64,000 bases of DNA from Onchocerca lupi (taxonomy: Eukaryota; Nematoda; Chromadorea; Rhabditida; Onchocercidae): assembly GCA_028564675.1 (NCBI GenBank), contig JAOVVO010000194.1, positions 54,758 to 118,757 on the forward strand. The letters run 5' to 3'. The position numbers and the translations under genes are program-made. Of this stretch, positions 1 through 11,988 are shown in pieces. The notes beneath the pieces are model-generated. The model was not told the DNA's origin and did no database searches. It saw only the letters and a program-made list of their open reading frames with translations. The first letter of the stretch is position 1. Each line of letters starts with the position of its first letter.

Positions 1-509
1 TTTGTTATCAGTTTATAAATCACTCATAAATACTTAGAATTTTCCCAAAAATTCTAACGAAGTTTTACGCAAGTTCTGCTTCATATTTGTAGCTTGAATA
101 TTATGCACGCGATGTTCTAGATAGGATAGTGATAATGTTTAAATTCTCACACTATGAACTATCTAAATACAGAGTCAATAACAAATTACCAACTGAAATG
201 CTTGATTTATTTCCCCAAATTTTATTTGCTAGTTTAACTTCATGACGCATTTAGATGTAATTAAAACAGCAAATGATAAGTTTAATTTCCTGATTTTTGT
301 TTATCAAGTAAGTGATAAAAGCTGCAACAAACAACATTATCATAAAATACTTTATGAGTCTTTAGTTGGCTTTAAACATGCATGTGCAAGCGCAATAGTC
401 ATCTATGCAGCGCTCAATGTTGCAATAAACATTTAAATTACAATCGAACGTAGTAAAACATGCATCATATAATGTTATGCTGAAATTATCCTTACTTAAT
501 ATTCATTGA

Positions 510-1459
510 TTTGAGCTTTATTACAAAAATGTTACCGATTCGAATCAAATTTATCATTTTCCAATTGCTCATTGTGATGGCATATGTACGGTGGAAAAAT
601 TAGAAACAGCAACAAAAAAATTTATTCCAATCAACTGGGAAGCGGAATGTGATCCGTTTGTACATTTTAACAAAATTAGTAAGTTATGCAACAAGAAAAT
701 ATATCGAATTATGTAAAAGAAATGTGCAAAAAAATAGTTGAGGGATTTAATAAATGCACTTAATATATGAGCAAATGTGCAAATAGTCTTTTTATTTATT
801 AACATTTATCTCATATTTATTTCCGATTTCCAGCAAATGTGGATTATATCAGAAATATAGTATATATATTAACTTATATTTTTATTGTATACAATATAGC
901 AAATATATTAGCTAGTATATATTAGCCATTTTATTTCGTTAAGAAAATAGCTAATTGTTTAAGATGGCATACATCAGGCAAACATTCCGCAAGTTTGCAA
1001 TCAAGTTAAGAAAACAATTCTGCTGGATAGTCTATTAAGATAGATAGTGGGAATAATTTGAAAATTTCGAGAAATTTGAAAATATAAATTTATTTTAGTA
1101 TAGAAAGAAGTATATATGAAATTTTTTGAGTTATAACGAATTTCAGCATTTTATTGCTCTAACGATTTAGATATTTATATATATTATAGTTTCTTTCTTA
1201 ACATCAAATATTTCATAATTCAAACCCTTTCATACTTTCATTTTGTTAATGATTATTTAAAAATAGAGATACAAATTCTTCATTCTAATTCAAATTTATT
1301 TCAGGCACTATTGTATTATTTATATCAATGATTAGCATTGTAGCTATAATTTCATGTCAACTTTTGAAGTCACATTTAATGAAAAGAAAAATATATGGTG
1401 ATCGAATGTTTCTTCCATCTGATGCTGATGTGGCTCTTTTAGGAGAAGATACCATATGA
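510..1459 (+). CDS. Histidine acid phosphatase, membrane-anchored (C-terminal exons only)
   Basis: Two exons can be joined: about 516-678 and 1305-1459, with a GTAAGT donor at 679 and a TTTCAG acceptor ending at 1304. The first exon reads FELYYKNVT, then a CDGIC cysteine pair, then FIPINWEAEC. This matches the C-terminal part of lysosomal/prostatic-type acid phosphatases, where a VEMYYRN-like strand, a CxxxC loop and a PxxWxxEC segment follow each other. The second exon encodes one hydrophobic segment (TIVLFISMISIVAIISC), a basic stop-transfer KRK and a short tail ending DVALLGEDTI, then TGA. The family hydrolyses phosphomonoesters in lysosomes or at the cell surface. The catalytic N-terminal RHGxRxP and HD motifs are not seen: those exons must lie left of the window or in 1-510, where only a doubtful fragment (about 250-306) is open. 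The acceptor before 516 (TTTGAG) is atypical, so the 5' edge is uncertain. Confidence 0.66.
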
Positions 1460-1756
1460 TGAACTTTCTCTATTACTACCGAATAATTTTTCAGTGATAT
1501 TTTTGGATTCAAATTTTCCTCAAATTACTCACCGGGGGGAACCGGTGAAACTTGAAATGGGATACGGGACGAAGAAGCTAATTTTTACAAGTTGGAAGCA
1601 TACCATGAAAATTAGACATTTTGAAATCTTGAAATTCATTTCACTGCTAACAGTGGCAGGAATTTACATTTACACATTTTCGTTTAGTTTTTTTTGTATT
1701 TATATATTTCAGTATAACTATTTATTTTTCATAATTATATGCTTTTTTTTCTGCTA

Positions 1757-1762
1757 AATAAA
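1757..1762 (+). terminator. Possible poly(A) signal AATAAA
   Basis: AATAAA lies about 300 bases after the acid phosphatase stop codon in A+T-rich DNA. It is a plausible 3'-end signal, but such hexamers are common here by chance. Confidence 0.3.
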
Positions 1763-2309
1763 TTCGAAAATAATGAAATTCTTCAAAGATATTGCGTTCT
1801 ATTTATGATTTAGCCATATTTTCATAAAGGTGTCATTATCCATCAAGAATAGCATCTAATTCTTCACCAAAATTTTAATTTTTAAGACGTAAAAATTTTT
1901 TCAGCTACTAATTTTTGCAATAGAAATTAAGCTTTTCAACTTCATTTATCTTTCAAGTACACACATACACACAGTAATTGGTAAATATTAATATGTTAAA
2001 TATTTTTAACATTTAGACTTCAACCTCATCTTGATATTTTCCCTTCTCCTCTCTCTTCCTCTCTGCATAATTTTGATTTGTAAATTTTTTTTTCATTCCA
2101 TTCACTTCCATTACTTCATTCAATTACATGAGGGAAATATTTCACACCTCAATTGTTTTTTGCTTTTAATTTTATGAAAATTTGTACAATTACTTATCTA
2201 TACATGTCAAAAAAAGAGTTTGAAATATTTATTTGTTACTTAATTACTTAATTTCAATCGTTTTCTAATTAGTAATTCGTATTTTTTCGAAAAAATGTTT
2301 ATCTCTTCA
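1763..2309. other. Noncoding spacer
   Basis: A+T-rich sequence between the acid phosphatase 3' end and a minus-strand zinc-finger relic. There is a short pyrimidine tract (CTCCTCTCTCTTCCTCTCT) near 2045. I see no coding potential or repeat of note. Confidence 0.5.
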
Positions 2310-2590
2310 CTTTATATTTATAACTTTTCAAATTAAACTTTCGCTTAAACTTTCTGCCACATTCATCACATTCGAATAGTTCGATCATCCTATTTTATCT
2401 GTTCGAGTTATTGCAATTGGCAAGATAGTTTAAATTCTTCGCTACATCGATTGCATTGTAACTCGAATTGATTCATTTTACAACCCAAGCAGTTTGAATG
2501 ATTATTTTTTCTGGAATTTTTTAAACAATCAAATTTTTAGATATCATTGTGAAATCTTTCGAGCAACACTGTTGCCGTTTTATACTTGCT
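2310..2590 (-). pseudogene. Decayed C2H2 zinc-finger fragment
   Basis: Read on the minus strand, this stretch still shows three finger-like pieces. From high to low coordinates these are QCCSKDFTMISKNL (compare the CxxCGKDFTIRRNL finger of the intact gene at 6403-7987), then LQCNRCSEEFKLSC, then LFECDECGRKFKRKFNLK. The last finger has tyrosines where the two histidines should be. An in-frame stop follows the second piece and the pieces are not all in one frame. It is therefore a relic of the same finger family, in the opposite orientation to the two other copies. The plus strand just upstream of it (2800-4100) is A-rich, as expected for a region once transcribed on the minus strand. Confidence 0.6.
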
Positions 2591-2599
2591 ATATTTAGC

Positions 2600-4185
2600 A
2601 AATTAAAATTCTATGATGCATTATATTTGCATCCGTTCTTAATTTTCTCGACAAAGATATACTAGAATATGACATTCCACGATATCAAAAAGTCTCGGAA
2701 ACTTTATAAAAAAAAAGTTACAGAAAAAGTCATTTTAGAGTTGCTAAATCCGCAATATATTGATTCTCACGGTTTATTTTACGTATTCTTTCATCTGACT
2801 ATGAATTATTATATTTTCAGTTAAAAACATCTAAACTTGCGGCGTCAAATTAAAATCGAAAAATTAAGTAAGCAATAAAACAAATACCATTTAAAATAAA
2901 CTAAACCATTGAATAATGTACAGCTCAAGTAAACTAAAAAATATAAACAAGGATATCCAAATTATATTTTGAACAAAAGTTCGGAACTTATCATAATCTT
3001 TATGGAATAGCTAAATCTATAACTCATCCAAATAAGGAACATAAGGTACAAAGCTAATATTATCAACCAAAGCTATTCAGGTGTGAGCTTCAATATGAGC
3101 TTAGTCAAATATGAAAAAGCGTAACAAATGTAAAATTAAAGTAAAAATAAGAGAACAAAAATAAAATATAAATTGTAACAATTTGTTTATCAAAGCCTAA
3201 CAAATATATTTTTAATTTTTGAAAATGGATGAGAACAGCATATTAAAAAATGATAAAAAATTGTTGGAAATCACAACATTCCAATCGATCGGAAAAAAGT
3301 CAACCATCGTACCACAAATAATTAGGAATTTTAGATAATAAAAGATTACAAAGGAACCTAAAAAACATAAAATGATCACAGCAATAAGATACAGACTAAG
3401 CTGAAGTGACTTGTTAGGAATCAAAAACTTAAACATTCTTTTGTTATGAGAGATTCATAATATTTCGCACCATAATCAGAACCTTGAAAGCAAAATCCAA
3501 ATGCAAATGAACATTATCATCAATTTTTCCTGCAGAATAGCTATCGTATAATCAAAAGCTTTAAAATAGATCATTTTTTTTTGTATTAATTTGAAAGGCA
3601 ATAAGAATTGTAGCACTTAATAAAAAGTAGAGATTAAATACATATCTTAATAGAGCAATTGATGCAAATATAAGAAAAATAAATTGAAAATGGCAAAGAA
3701 TTGTTCAAATTTTCTCAACAAAATAAATTCAAAACACAACAATTAAAAAAACTTAAAAAGAAAAGTGGAAAACAAAAAAATATGAAAAAAAAAAACAACG
3801 AAACGGATTTGGGAGGACATTATTTATAGTGCCAAATTTTTTACGCAAAAAAATTTCTCTTCCTGCAAAGTTTCGTGATCATGAAGGTAAAATAAACATG
3901 CTATCATCAAAACAATAAAGAATAAACAGGTCGCTGTCTAAAGGATTTGAATTAAAATGAAGAATAGAAATAAACTACTGTAATTAGAATCCCTTATAAA
4001 ATGGACTCAAAAACCATTAAAATGATTACGAAACAAACTTTAAACAGAACTGGAAAATTTCTCTGAACTTACCATATTTTAGTGGCAACAAATTCTGTCG
4101 ATGTGGAAGCAAGCAATTTACCCAACTGCATGATAATAATTCTAACAGTTAAAATATAGGGAAAATGACCCACAAACATTTTTGA
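2600..4185. other. A-rich noncoding stretch
   Basis: No gene recognised. The plus strand is rich in A-runs (for example 3745-3800), the opposite of the T-rich plus strand seen in introns of plus-strand genes elsewhere in the window. It may be the former intron/5' region of the minus-strand zinc-finger relic. The 74-codon minus ORF at 3212-3436 is hydrophobic and A+T-driven, and I do not support it. Confidence 0.4.
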
Positions 4186-4189
4186 TCTT

Positions 4190-4720
4190 TGTCGGAAAAA
4201 TCCGAAAATTGATATAAACAAGGGGTGTCAAAGGTCAAGAAGCGCTAATTTCAACAGCCGATAACATTAGGGCAAACATGTTTCCGCCAAAACGGAAACA
4301 CATTTCCCGCCAAACACTCCAACTAAGAGGTAAATAAAGCGAGATCATGAGACGCCAAACTGGAGATCAGGAAAGGAGGGATTCCGAAAGGATATGTGTG
4401 GGGTCGGATTTGGAGGAGAAATATATTCTTATTCCACTATTAGTCAAAGAGCGCCTGCGTTTCTACAACAGTCTTCTACAAGGGTTTTCTACCGACATTA
4501 TTGTACAGCGGCCATGGTGATAATTCGATTCGAATCAACAACACGGACAAAAAATATTCTATTCTACGAGCAATAAAGAAAAGAAACACAGTGATTAGTC
4601 ATTTGGATACTTTTTCTTTCATAATTGTTTCCCTTTTAATAAATACCTTTCTCTAACAGGAATTGTTATAGTCGCAAAAATTATTTTCACGACAATTTTT
4701 ATCGTCGAAATTTATTCAAT
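4190..4720 (+). repeat. Block R, copy 1 (GC-richer duplicated block, promoter candidate)
   Basis: This block recurs with the same order of landmarks at 14280-14910. The shared landmarks are an AAATCCGAAA start, AGGTCAAGAAGCGCT, CATGTTTCCGCCAAAAC, CATTTCCCGCCAAAC (4301-4315), GGAGATCAGGAAAGG, GTCGGATTTGGAG, TTCCACTATTAGTCAAAGAGC, CTACAACAGT and CTAACAGGAATTGT. TTTCCCGCCAAA at 4303-4314 fits the E2F/DP consensus. The block sits between the minus-strand zinc-finger relic and the plus-strand zinc-finger gene, so it could be a shared promoter region. Promoter function is inference; the duplication is seen directly. Confidence 0.6.
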
Positions 4721-4869
4721 CTTAATTTATTTTATTATTATTTAATCTTAAATATTTTTTCAATTGTATCTGGCAAAATCTGAATTTCTTGAATATTTGA
4801 TAAATTTGGATTTTTCTTGAATACAATAAATGTGTTTGACAAAAATCGAATATCTGAATATTTTTTGCA

Positions 4870-6402
4870 AGTCTTTTTTTTAATCTTGAACACATATAGT
4901 CATGTGTGTTATGCAGAAAGATTATTTCACTAGAAAACTGGTCATTGATATATCATCGAAGAGACATATCAATGCAACAGGTATATTCTATATTACTGTT
5001 CGATGATACATCAATACAAAAAGTTTTTTATTTTATTATTCTCCATACTAAAAAAAATTTCAATATTATCTCGTGTTTTGCACTGTACACAACGGTATTT
5101 CATGAAATCTTTAGTTTATAAAGTCAACTAACTATTATGAACCCGTATTTTCACTTTTCCATTTAATTATTTCCATCTTTAATTCCAATTTGAAGGTAAA
5201 GATGTATGGCAGCATATTTTTGCATAATTAAAACAATAGAATGCATGCTGTCGTCAGTGAGCGAAATTTTTTTTGCTAGGATTGTGTTATTTGAAAATCT
5301 AGAAACCACTCAGTATGGTGCATTACATTGGTAATACTGTTGCAAGCGTAAAACAAACCAAATATTGCCAAATATGCAACATCACTATTTAAACCTTTTT
5401 TTCATCCAATAAAAAAATTAGACTATTGATAGAATCAGTTCATGTGAAGATGATGTCCTGGATTAAAGCGATATTTAAAGTGAAGAATTCTAATACTCCC
5501 AAACAAAAAAATTGATTGCCATTTTTGTGAATGGTATTTTCAGACTTGAAAATTTTCAAAAGAGGACTTAGTGTTTTAACAAATATAACGAGCGTTTCAA
5601 ATATTAAAGTAGCTCCTCGTCTACAGATTTAGAATAGAAAAAGTAATAAATTTGCATTTTTCGTAGATAATAATTTTTGATACGTAAATTGAAACTTTTA
5701 TTCTGAATCAATCTTGATTAAGTCAAATTTTTAAATCTGAAATATTCAATTTTCCATAAATTTCATCACTTATCTATTAGCAAGTATGATGCATTATATT
5801 AGTAATGCTGTTACAAGCGTGAAACAGGTCAAACAATGAATTATGCAACGTTATAGCTTTTTGGCGATGAATAATTCATTAGCGAAAATCATCCGATTAG
5901 TTTTATTCTATATTTTACAGAGAAGCGGATTAAATGATAATACTTAATTGTGCTGTCGGATAAAGTATTGATACCGCAGAGAAAATCATGACTTTTATTT
6001 GCATAAATTTACATAAATCTATGATTTTTGATGAAACCATGGAAAAGTTGCCATCACTTTACAAAAAACATTCACACTAGTGTAAGTTTTTCAAGCTCGC
6101 TTTTTTTTAAATCGCTTTTACCGCTAAGTTAGTCGAGAGAAGAGTTTTTCATAAATATGTAAAAAAGATTGAGAGCACTATGAATTATTTGATCATAAAT
6201 CGCGTGTTCGCAGAAGTGCTTAAAATCAGTCTCCAGCAGAATCTCCCAATCAGTGTAGCATCAATTTTATTTATTCGGATTCACTCTCCCTTGATTTAAA
6301 TATGTTTTGTGAAGTAATTTTTCAAAATATTTTCCAGAATTCTACATCAGATTTTGTGCTTCAAGCATTCATATTTATCGGTAAAATTGCTCGCGAATCA
6401 AT
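4870..6402 (+). repeat. Duplicated zinc-finger unit A, 5' flank
   Basis: This flank aligns by eye to 10190-11151 upstream of the broken zinc-finger copy. Shared landmarks include TTATGCAG..ATTTC near 4910/10220, AATGCATG near 5240/10462, a TGCATTA-ATTGGTAATACTGTTGCAAG core near 5330/10540, GAATAATTCATTA near 5868/10675 and TTGCTCGCGAATCAATATG at the start codon. The TGCATTATATT..TAATACTGTT segment is itself present twice in unit A (about 5320-5370 and 5787-5840). No coding exon is recognised here. The TTTTCCAG at 6330-6337 is a good acceptor, about 65 bases before the modelled start codon. Confidence 0.65.
6331..6337 (+). promoter_or_regulatory. Candidate spliced-leader or 5'-UTR splice acceptor
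   Basis: TTTCCAG precedes AATTCTACATCAG and the ATG at 6403. The motif is kept at the matching place in the broken copy (about 11080-11090). In nematodes such an acceptor without a nearby donor is typical for spliced-leader addition; use here is inference. Confidence 0.45.
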
Positions 6403-7987
6403 ATGCTGCTGCTTTATTACTTTGCAGCAGCTATTTTGCCATCATGCATCGCACCGATAAGAGTAAGTGAAAAAGCTATTGCATTGATTATAAAAATTAA
6501 ATGTTTATAAATTTTTTTCTGTGAAGAGAAATCAAGAACAGCATCCATCGTCCTTATCAATTTTCCTTTTACTATTAAAGCAGTCAATGTTTAGCATTTA
6601 ACACTTTACAGCATAACATCAATGTGGAACAAGAAAATAGTTTCCATGAATCATTTCAAAAACATCAGTCCATTAATCTTTTTTGTATGTCCACGTCATT
6701 CTTTATTTCAAATTAGCGCAATAAAGTAACAAAACTGATATTCTTTTTCAAAGTATTATTGTAATTCTCTGAATTACTATTAGAATATAGCAATATCAAA
6801 CTATTATGAAATGTTGTTATTCAAAGCTCCACAATGCATGTGTTGATGGCAATAGAATTTTTTCGCAATGAATGAGAAATTTTAAAAAGATTTTAAAAAT
6901 AATCATCAAATCACTCATATTATGAAATAAATCATTTGAATGATCTCAGATATCAAATGAAAGTGATCCATCAGTGCAAGCAAGAATAACTGATCAATTG
7001 ATACAGAAAAATGACACAAAAGGATTGGATCTAATTCACCACCAGAAACCTTCAAATAATATAAGTGACGGACAGTTCGAATATTCTTTCAATCTGCAAA
7101 TTCACAATGAGACACATGTTGAAGAAAACCCATTTAAATGCATTTTATGTGGCAAAGATTTCACAATACGCAGAAATCTATTGAGACATCTGAAGATACA
7201 TGCAAATGATAAAAAACTGTTCAAGTGTAATATATGCAGCAAAACATTAAGTCGGCGCTATGATATGAACGTGCATAAGCGAATACATACAGGCGAGAAA
7301 CCGTACAAGTGCAATGTTTGCGGGAAAGAATTCAGTGATTTTAGCAATCTGAGAAAACATAATTCGACTCATGTACTTGAAAAACCATTCAAGTGCATTC
7401 TGTGTGGCAAAGATTTCGCACTGCGCAGTTATCTAAAGGAACATAGTTTGGGAGTACATGCAAATGAGAACATGTTCAAGTGCGATGTATGCGGCAAAGG
7501 ATTCAGTCGACGTGACAGGATGAACGTGCATAAGCGAGTACATACAAGAGAGAAATCGTACAAGTGCAATGTATGCGGCGCAAAATTCAGTGATATTAAG
7601 AATCTGAAAAGACATGATTCGACTCATGTACTTGGAGACTCATTCAAAAGTATTCTATGTGGCAAAGATTTCGTACAGCGAAGGTATCTGAAGCGACACA
7701 ATCGAGATATACATACAAATGAGAAACTGTTCAAGTGCGATGTATGCGGCAAAACATTCAATTCGCACTGCAGTGTGAAAAAACACGAGTGGATACACAC
7801 GAATAACCAAAAATTCAAATGCAATATATGTGATAAAGAATTCAAGCGAAATGGTAATTTGCTAAATCATCGAAGAAAACATAAAGATTTGGCCGAAAGG
7901 GCACAATGTACAGCGACTACAGCAGCAAATGGTATTTTCAACACAGCTATAATAATACAGAAAATAATTTCATCTTCAGGACTATGA
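6403..7987 (+). CDS. C2H2 zinc-finger protein with nine fingers and a predicted signal peptide
   Basis: Modelled exons are 6403-6462, 6612-6684 and 6975-7987: 1146 bases, 381 aa, in frame throughout. Exon 1 is exactly 20 codons with a GTAAGT donor. It reads like a signal peptide (MLLLYYFAAAILPSC..). Exon 2 (acceptor TTTACAG, donor GTATGT) encodes a polar linker. Exon 3 carries nine C2H2 fingers at about residues 99-347, most with FKCxxCGKxF starts and TGEKP-like or degenerate linkers, then a 35-residue tail. Fingers 1/4/7, 2/5/8 and 3/6/9 resemble each other, so the array is a threefold repeat of an 85-residue three-finger module. Finger 7 has Ser for its first zinc-binding Cys. The family usually binds DNA or RNA in the nucleus, which conflicts with a secretory signal. 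No ATG starts the exon-3 frame upstream of the fingers, which argues that 5' exons exist. The exon 1-2 joins are inferred from splice sites and need transcript support; the finger exon is certain. Confidence 0.8.
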
Positions 7988-10185
7988 ATAATTTTGTTTT
8001 TTGTTTTTTTATGTTTTATCGAATGGTTGACTACAAAATAACTGATGAAAATTGAACAAAAAGAATATCATATTTTAATTCATTTTATCATTCATACATT
8101 TCATCTGTTATTTAAAATCATTTTATAGCGTAAATTTTTGCAACATTCTATTTTTCATCGTATTTGTCTACCAGTCATTATAAATTTTCACTTGAGCATG
8201 AATTTTTTTACTCGAATTATTTGTTTTCTTTTTTATTAAAAACTAGTCTTCAGTAGTTTGCAAATTTGTAAGAATGAAAGACATTATTCAGTTTATAAAA
8301 AAAGAATGAATTGTTATTTAGGTCTCGAATTTAAAACTCTCGCTATATTTTGTTCCATCAAAAATCATATGATCATTCATAAAATATTGTGATAAAATTA
8401 GTTGATGTAATTATTTCCTTCATATCTTATAATTCATGAGTTTTCATTTCTATTTTCTTTATTTTCTTTCATTTTCGTATTTCTCGAAATGTACAATTTT
8501 TTGTATCCGATTGAAAATGAGAGAAATCAATGCATACTCCTCTTTTTGCACCAAGTTTTGCTAAAAAATTCTCAATGTACTTGTGAACTTGGAGTTTTGA
8601 AACCGTTGAATATAACCGTTTCGTTAATTAGTTGATTTATGACTCTATTTCATCAACTTCTGATGATATAGTTTTTCTTGTTTTCTTTATAAAAAAGAAT
8701 TCTACATTGAGGTCGATAGGTTTTCATCAATAAAAGAGTAATGCAATGTTTATAGAATGCAAAAGCATAAACTTCTTTGAAATAATCAGATTACCAAATG
8801 GCAAAATAATTGCAAGTCAAAGATATAAGTATAAATAAACTAACCGTGATGTAAAATCATCCTGAAAAAGTGGCATTCTGTCCAACAGCAAAACCAAACT
8901 GTCGACTTGTCGCAATGTTGCGAGTTAAGAACTTAACAGACAAGACAGACAAGGTTAGATGGGCAAATTTATGAGCAAGAATTAATGCTCAGTTGGACAT
9001 ACTCTGTTTTAGATGAGATTTCATTGGAAACAGAGAATATGAACTTCAGCATTTGAAATAAATAGTGACTTGAGATCGTGATACCATGTGTATATATTTA
9101 CATGAGCAATATCACCGCATGTTTTATTTGATTTTAATCTCAACTTTAGTTTCTCTCCATGTGATACTTTTATCTCTTAATCTACATAAATTGAAGATGA
9201 CTGAATACCTTTGCTACCCGCTGTAACTCGATTGGCAAAGTTTGTCATTCTAACTCTGTTTTCTTGGCTGAAAAAGCTCGAATGTCGTTTATATATTTTT
9301 TTCTCTGAATATATGATATTGAATTGATAAAATTCGGTTATGATTCAGTTTCTGACTTTGTCATTTCATTTTCATAGTTAGCGGAAGCAAATGTCCAACA
9401 TCCATAAACGCCATTATTATATATGTTATTATTGATTACTAGCTGGACCCAATCACGCTTCGCGGAACAAGTGCGTATTCGAATGCAACGTTATCAAAAT
9501 TTCAAATCAATTGGTGAAGAACTTGGAACTTAGTGTGGCAAGTAACAATAACACTTGCGTCTTTTTATAGGTATATTTTTATTTATGTAGATAAGCCATC
9601 AATAGGGGTATCGCTAATCAAAAAATTTGTTGCATGCAAATAACGCACAAGATTTAAGCGATATGGAAAAACCGCACGGAAAAATGATAGTAATCGTTGC
9701 TTCAAACTGCCGTAGAGCATTTAAAATAATAAATATGTTTTACACTTAAACATCGTTTTATATGCATCGGTTTTTTTTTTTTCTTTCGACGACCATTCAC
9801 AACTCGCATAATACATGACGTATTACGTAGCTTGATCGCAGTTATCGTATTTTCTTTTTGGAACACAAAATTGAGAAGTTAAAAATGCGAGAAAGAAGTA
9901 ATGCTAGCAACCCAAGAATGAGACTGTATATGGGAATGAGTGGACATATCTTTCAGGTATCTATAGTCAGTTAAAGTCCGTTTTTCAGTTGTTAAGTACC
10001 GATCATTCGAATCTTTTACACTTTGATCCGTTGAAATCTAAACAAAAGAAGGAGGAGAATTTACTATCAAATCAAATCCGAACGTGTAAAATGATCAAAG
10101 AATGTTCTTTATAATTCGAATAGTAAGTCTTTTTTTTCTCATCGTTTTTTCCTTATTTTTTTATATTTCTGAATTTATACAAGTT
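7988..10185. other. Spacer between zinc-finger copies
   Basis: This holds the 3' flank of the intact zinc-finger gene (the first about 100 bases resemble 13640-13740 after the broken copy), then unique A+T-rich sequence and one dispersed repeat at about 9441-9545. No coding exon is recognised. Confidence 0.5.
9441..9545 (+). repeat. Dispersed repeat, single copy here
   Basis: The sequence AGCTGGACCCAATCACGCTTCG is followed by GTGCGTATTCGAATGCAACGTT, ATCAAAATTTCAAATCAAT and TGGTGAAGAA. The same string pattern occurs twice more at 39395-39480 and 39580-39660 (ACGCGCCT..TTCGAATTCAACGTT..ATCAAAATTTCAAA..GTGAAGAA). It looks like the end of an old interspersed element, possibly a non-LTR retrotransposon tail. 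I cannot assign the family. Confidence 0.5.
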
Positions 10186-11988
10186 TTTCTCCGATCTTAG
10201 TCATACCCAGCATGTATATTATGCAGGGAGATCTTTTCATTAGAAAATTGATTGCATTTTTATGTCAGTATTCTGTTTGTTTTAGTATTCTCTCGTGTTC
10301 TGTTACATCATGCAACGTATTTTATGAAATTTTTAATTTATAATGTTAACTAATTATGATTCTTTTTTCGCCTTTTTTATAAATTATTTCTATTATTATT
10401 TCCAGGAATTGTCAAAAGCAGAGATTTATGACAACATATTTTTAAATAATTGAAATAATAAAATGCATGCCTCACCAGCGAGAAATTTTTTTTTACCGGA
10501 ATTCATTTATTTGAAATGATAGAAACCATTCAATATGATGCATTATATTGGTAATACTGTTGCAAGTATAAAACAGACTAAATATTGTCAATCGTGCGAG
10601 GTTTTTAAATTTGAAATATTCAATTTCCTGTGACTTTCAACATTTCTCTGTCAGTAAATACTTTATTGGCGCTAAATAATTCATTACCAAAAATCATGCA
10701 ATTGATTTTAATCTACGTTTCAGAGGAAGAGAATTAAATAACACTGAACTCTGCGCCGGTTGCATTGATATCGTAGAAACAGTCATAACTTTAATTTGCA
10801 TTAATTTGTTTAAACCTATGATTTTCGATGAGATTATGAAAATATTGCTAACACTTTACAAAATATTTCCAATATTCAAGATAATCAAGTTTTTCAAGCT
10901 CTTCTATTAATCCCTTATTGTCGTCATATTTAGCTGGAAGTCCGGTCATATATTGTATCCACACGGGAATGTTAAAAATCAGTTTGCAAAAACTCTCCCA
11001 ATCAGTGTAGCTCTTATAACTTATTAGGATTCACTATTCTTTAATTTATATATTTTGTGAAATATTCTTCTATAATATTTTCCAGAATTTTATGTCAAAT
11101 TCCGTACTTCAATTACTACCATTTATCGGTGGAAGTTGCTCGCGAATCAATATGTTACTGCCTTATTATTTTATAGCCGGTATATTGTCATCATGCATCA
11201 TACAGCAGAATATTGCTTTGACCAATTAATGTTTATAAAATTTTCGTTGCAAACAAGTACAGAATTTTTTTTTTTGTGAAGAAAAAACCAAAAACAAGAC
11301 AGCTTTCACCATTCTTCATTAATTTTCCTCGTTATTTTCGAAGCACCAAATGTTTTGTGATAGCATGCTGTAGCAAAATATCAATGTGCAACAAAGAAAG
11401 TAATTTAATTTCTTAAATCATTTCAAAAACATCAGTCTATCACAATCTTTCTGTATGTCCACATTATCATTTTTTTCAAATTAATAAAATGAAATAGCAG
11501 AACTAACATTCTCCTTCAAAATATACTGTAGTTCCTCAAATTGCTTTCAAAATATCAAACGCTGTTATCCAAAATTTCCAAATATATGTGTCAATATTTA
11601 TAGAATTCTTTTGCAATGAATGCGACTGTTCAAAAATTTTGGAAAAAATAATCATCAAATCACTTACATTATAAAGCAATCATTTTGTATTATTTCAAAA
11701 GTCAGATGAAAACGATTCATCAATATGGGCAGGAATAAACAATCATTTGAAAGAGAAAAAATTACAAATTTAATCGAGACAGTACGGAAACAAAAATCTT
11801 CAGGCAGTGGAAGCAGCACACAACTCCGACATTCTACCAATCTGCGATCGCACGACGGGACACAGATAAAAAAGCTATTCAAATGTGTTGCGTACAGTAA
11901 ATATTTCGCATTGCTTGTTTGAAATAACATAATTGGACACGATTAGACTAGAAACAGAAACTAAACTAGAAACGCTTGAAGTGCGTGT

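Noticed and set aside
250..436. Upstream acid phosphatase exons (FLIFVYQ with a GTAAGT donor; AALNVA)
   Set aside because: They resemble the strand and helix around the catalytic HD of the family, but no HD dipeptide or in-frame join could be found.
6974..6976. GTG as the start of the zinc-finger exon
   Set aside because: The frame has no ATG upstream of the fingers, and GTG starts are not expected in a nematode nuclear gene. CATCAG just before it is a usable acceptor, so upstream exons are more likely.
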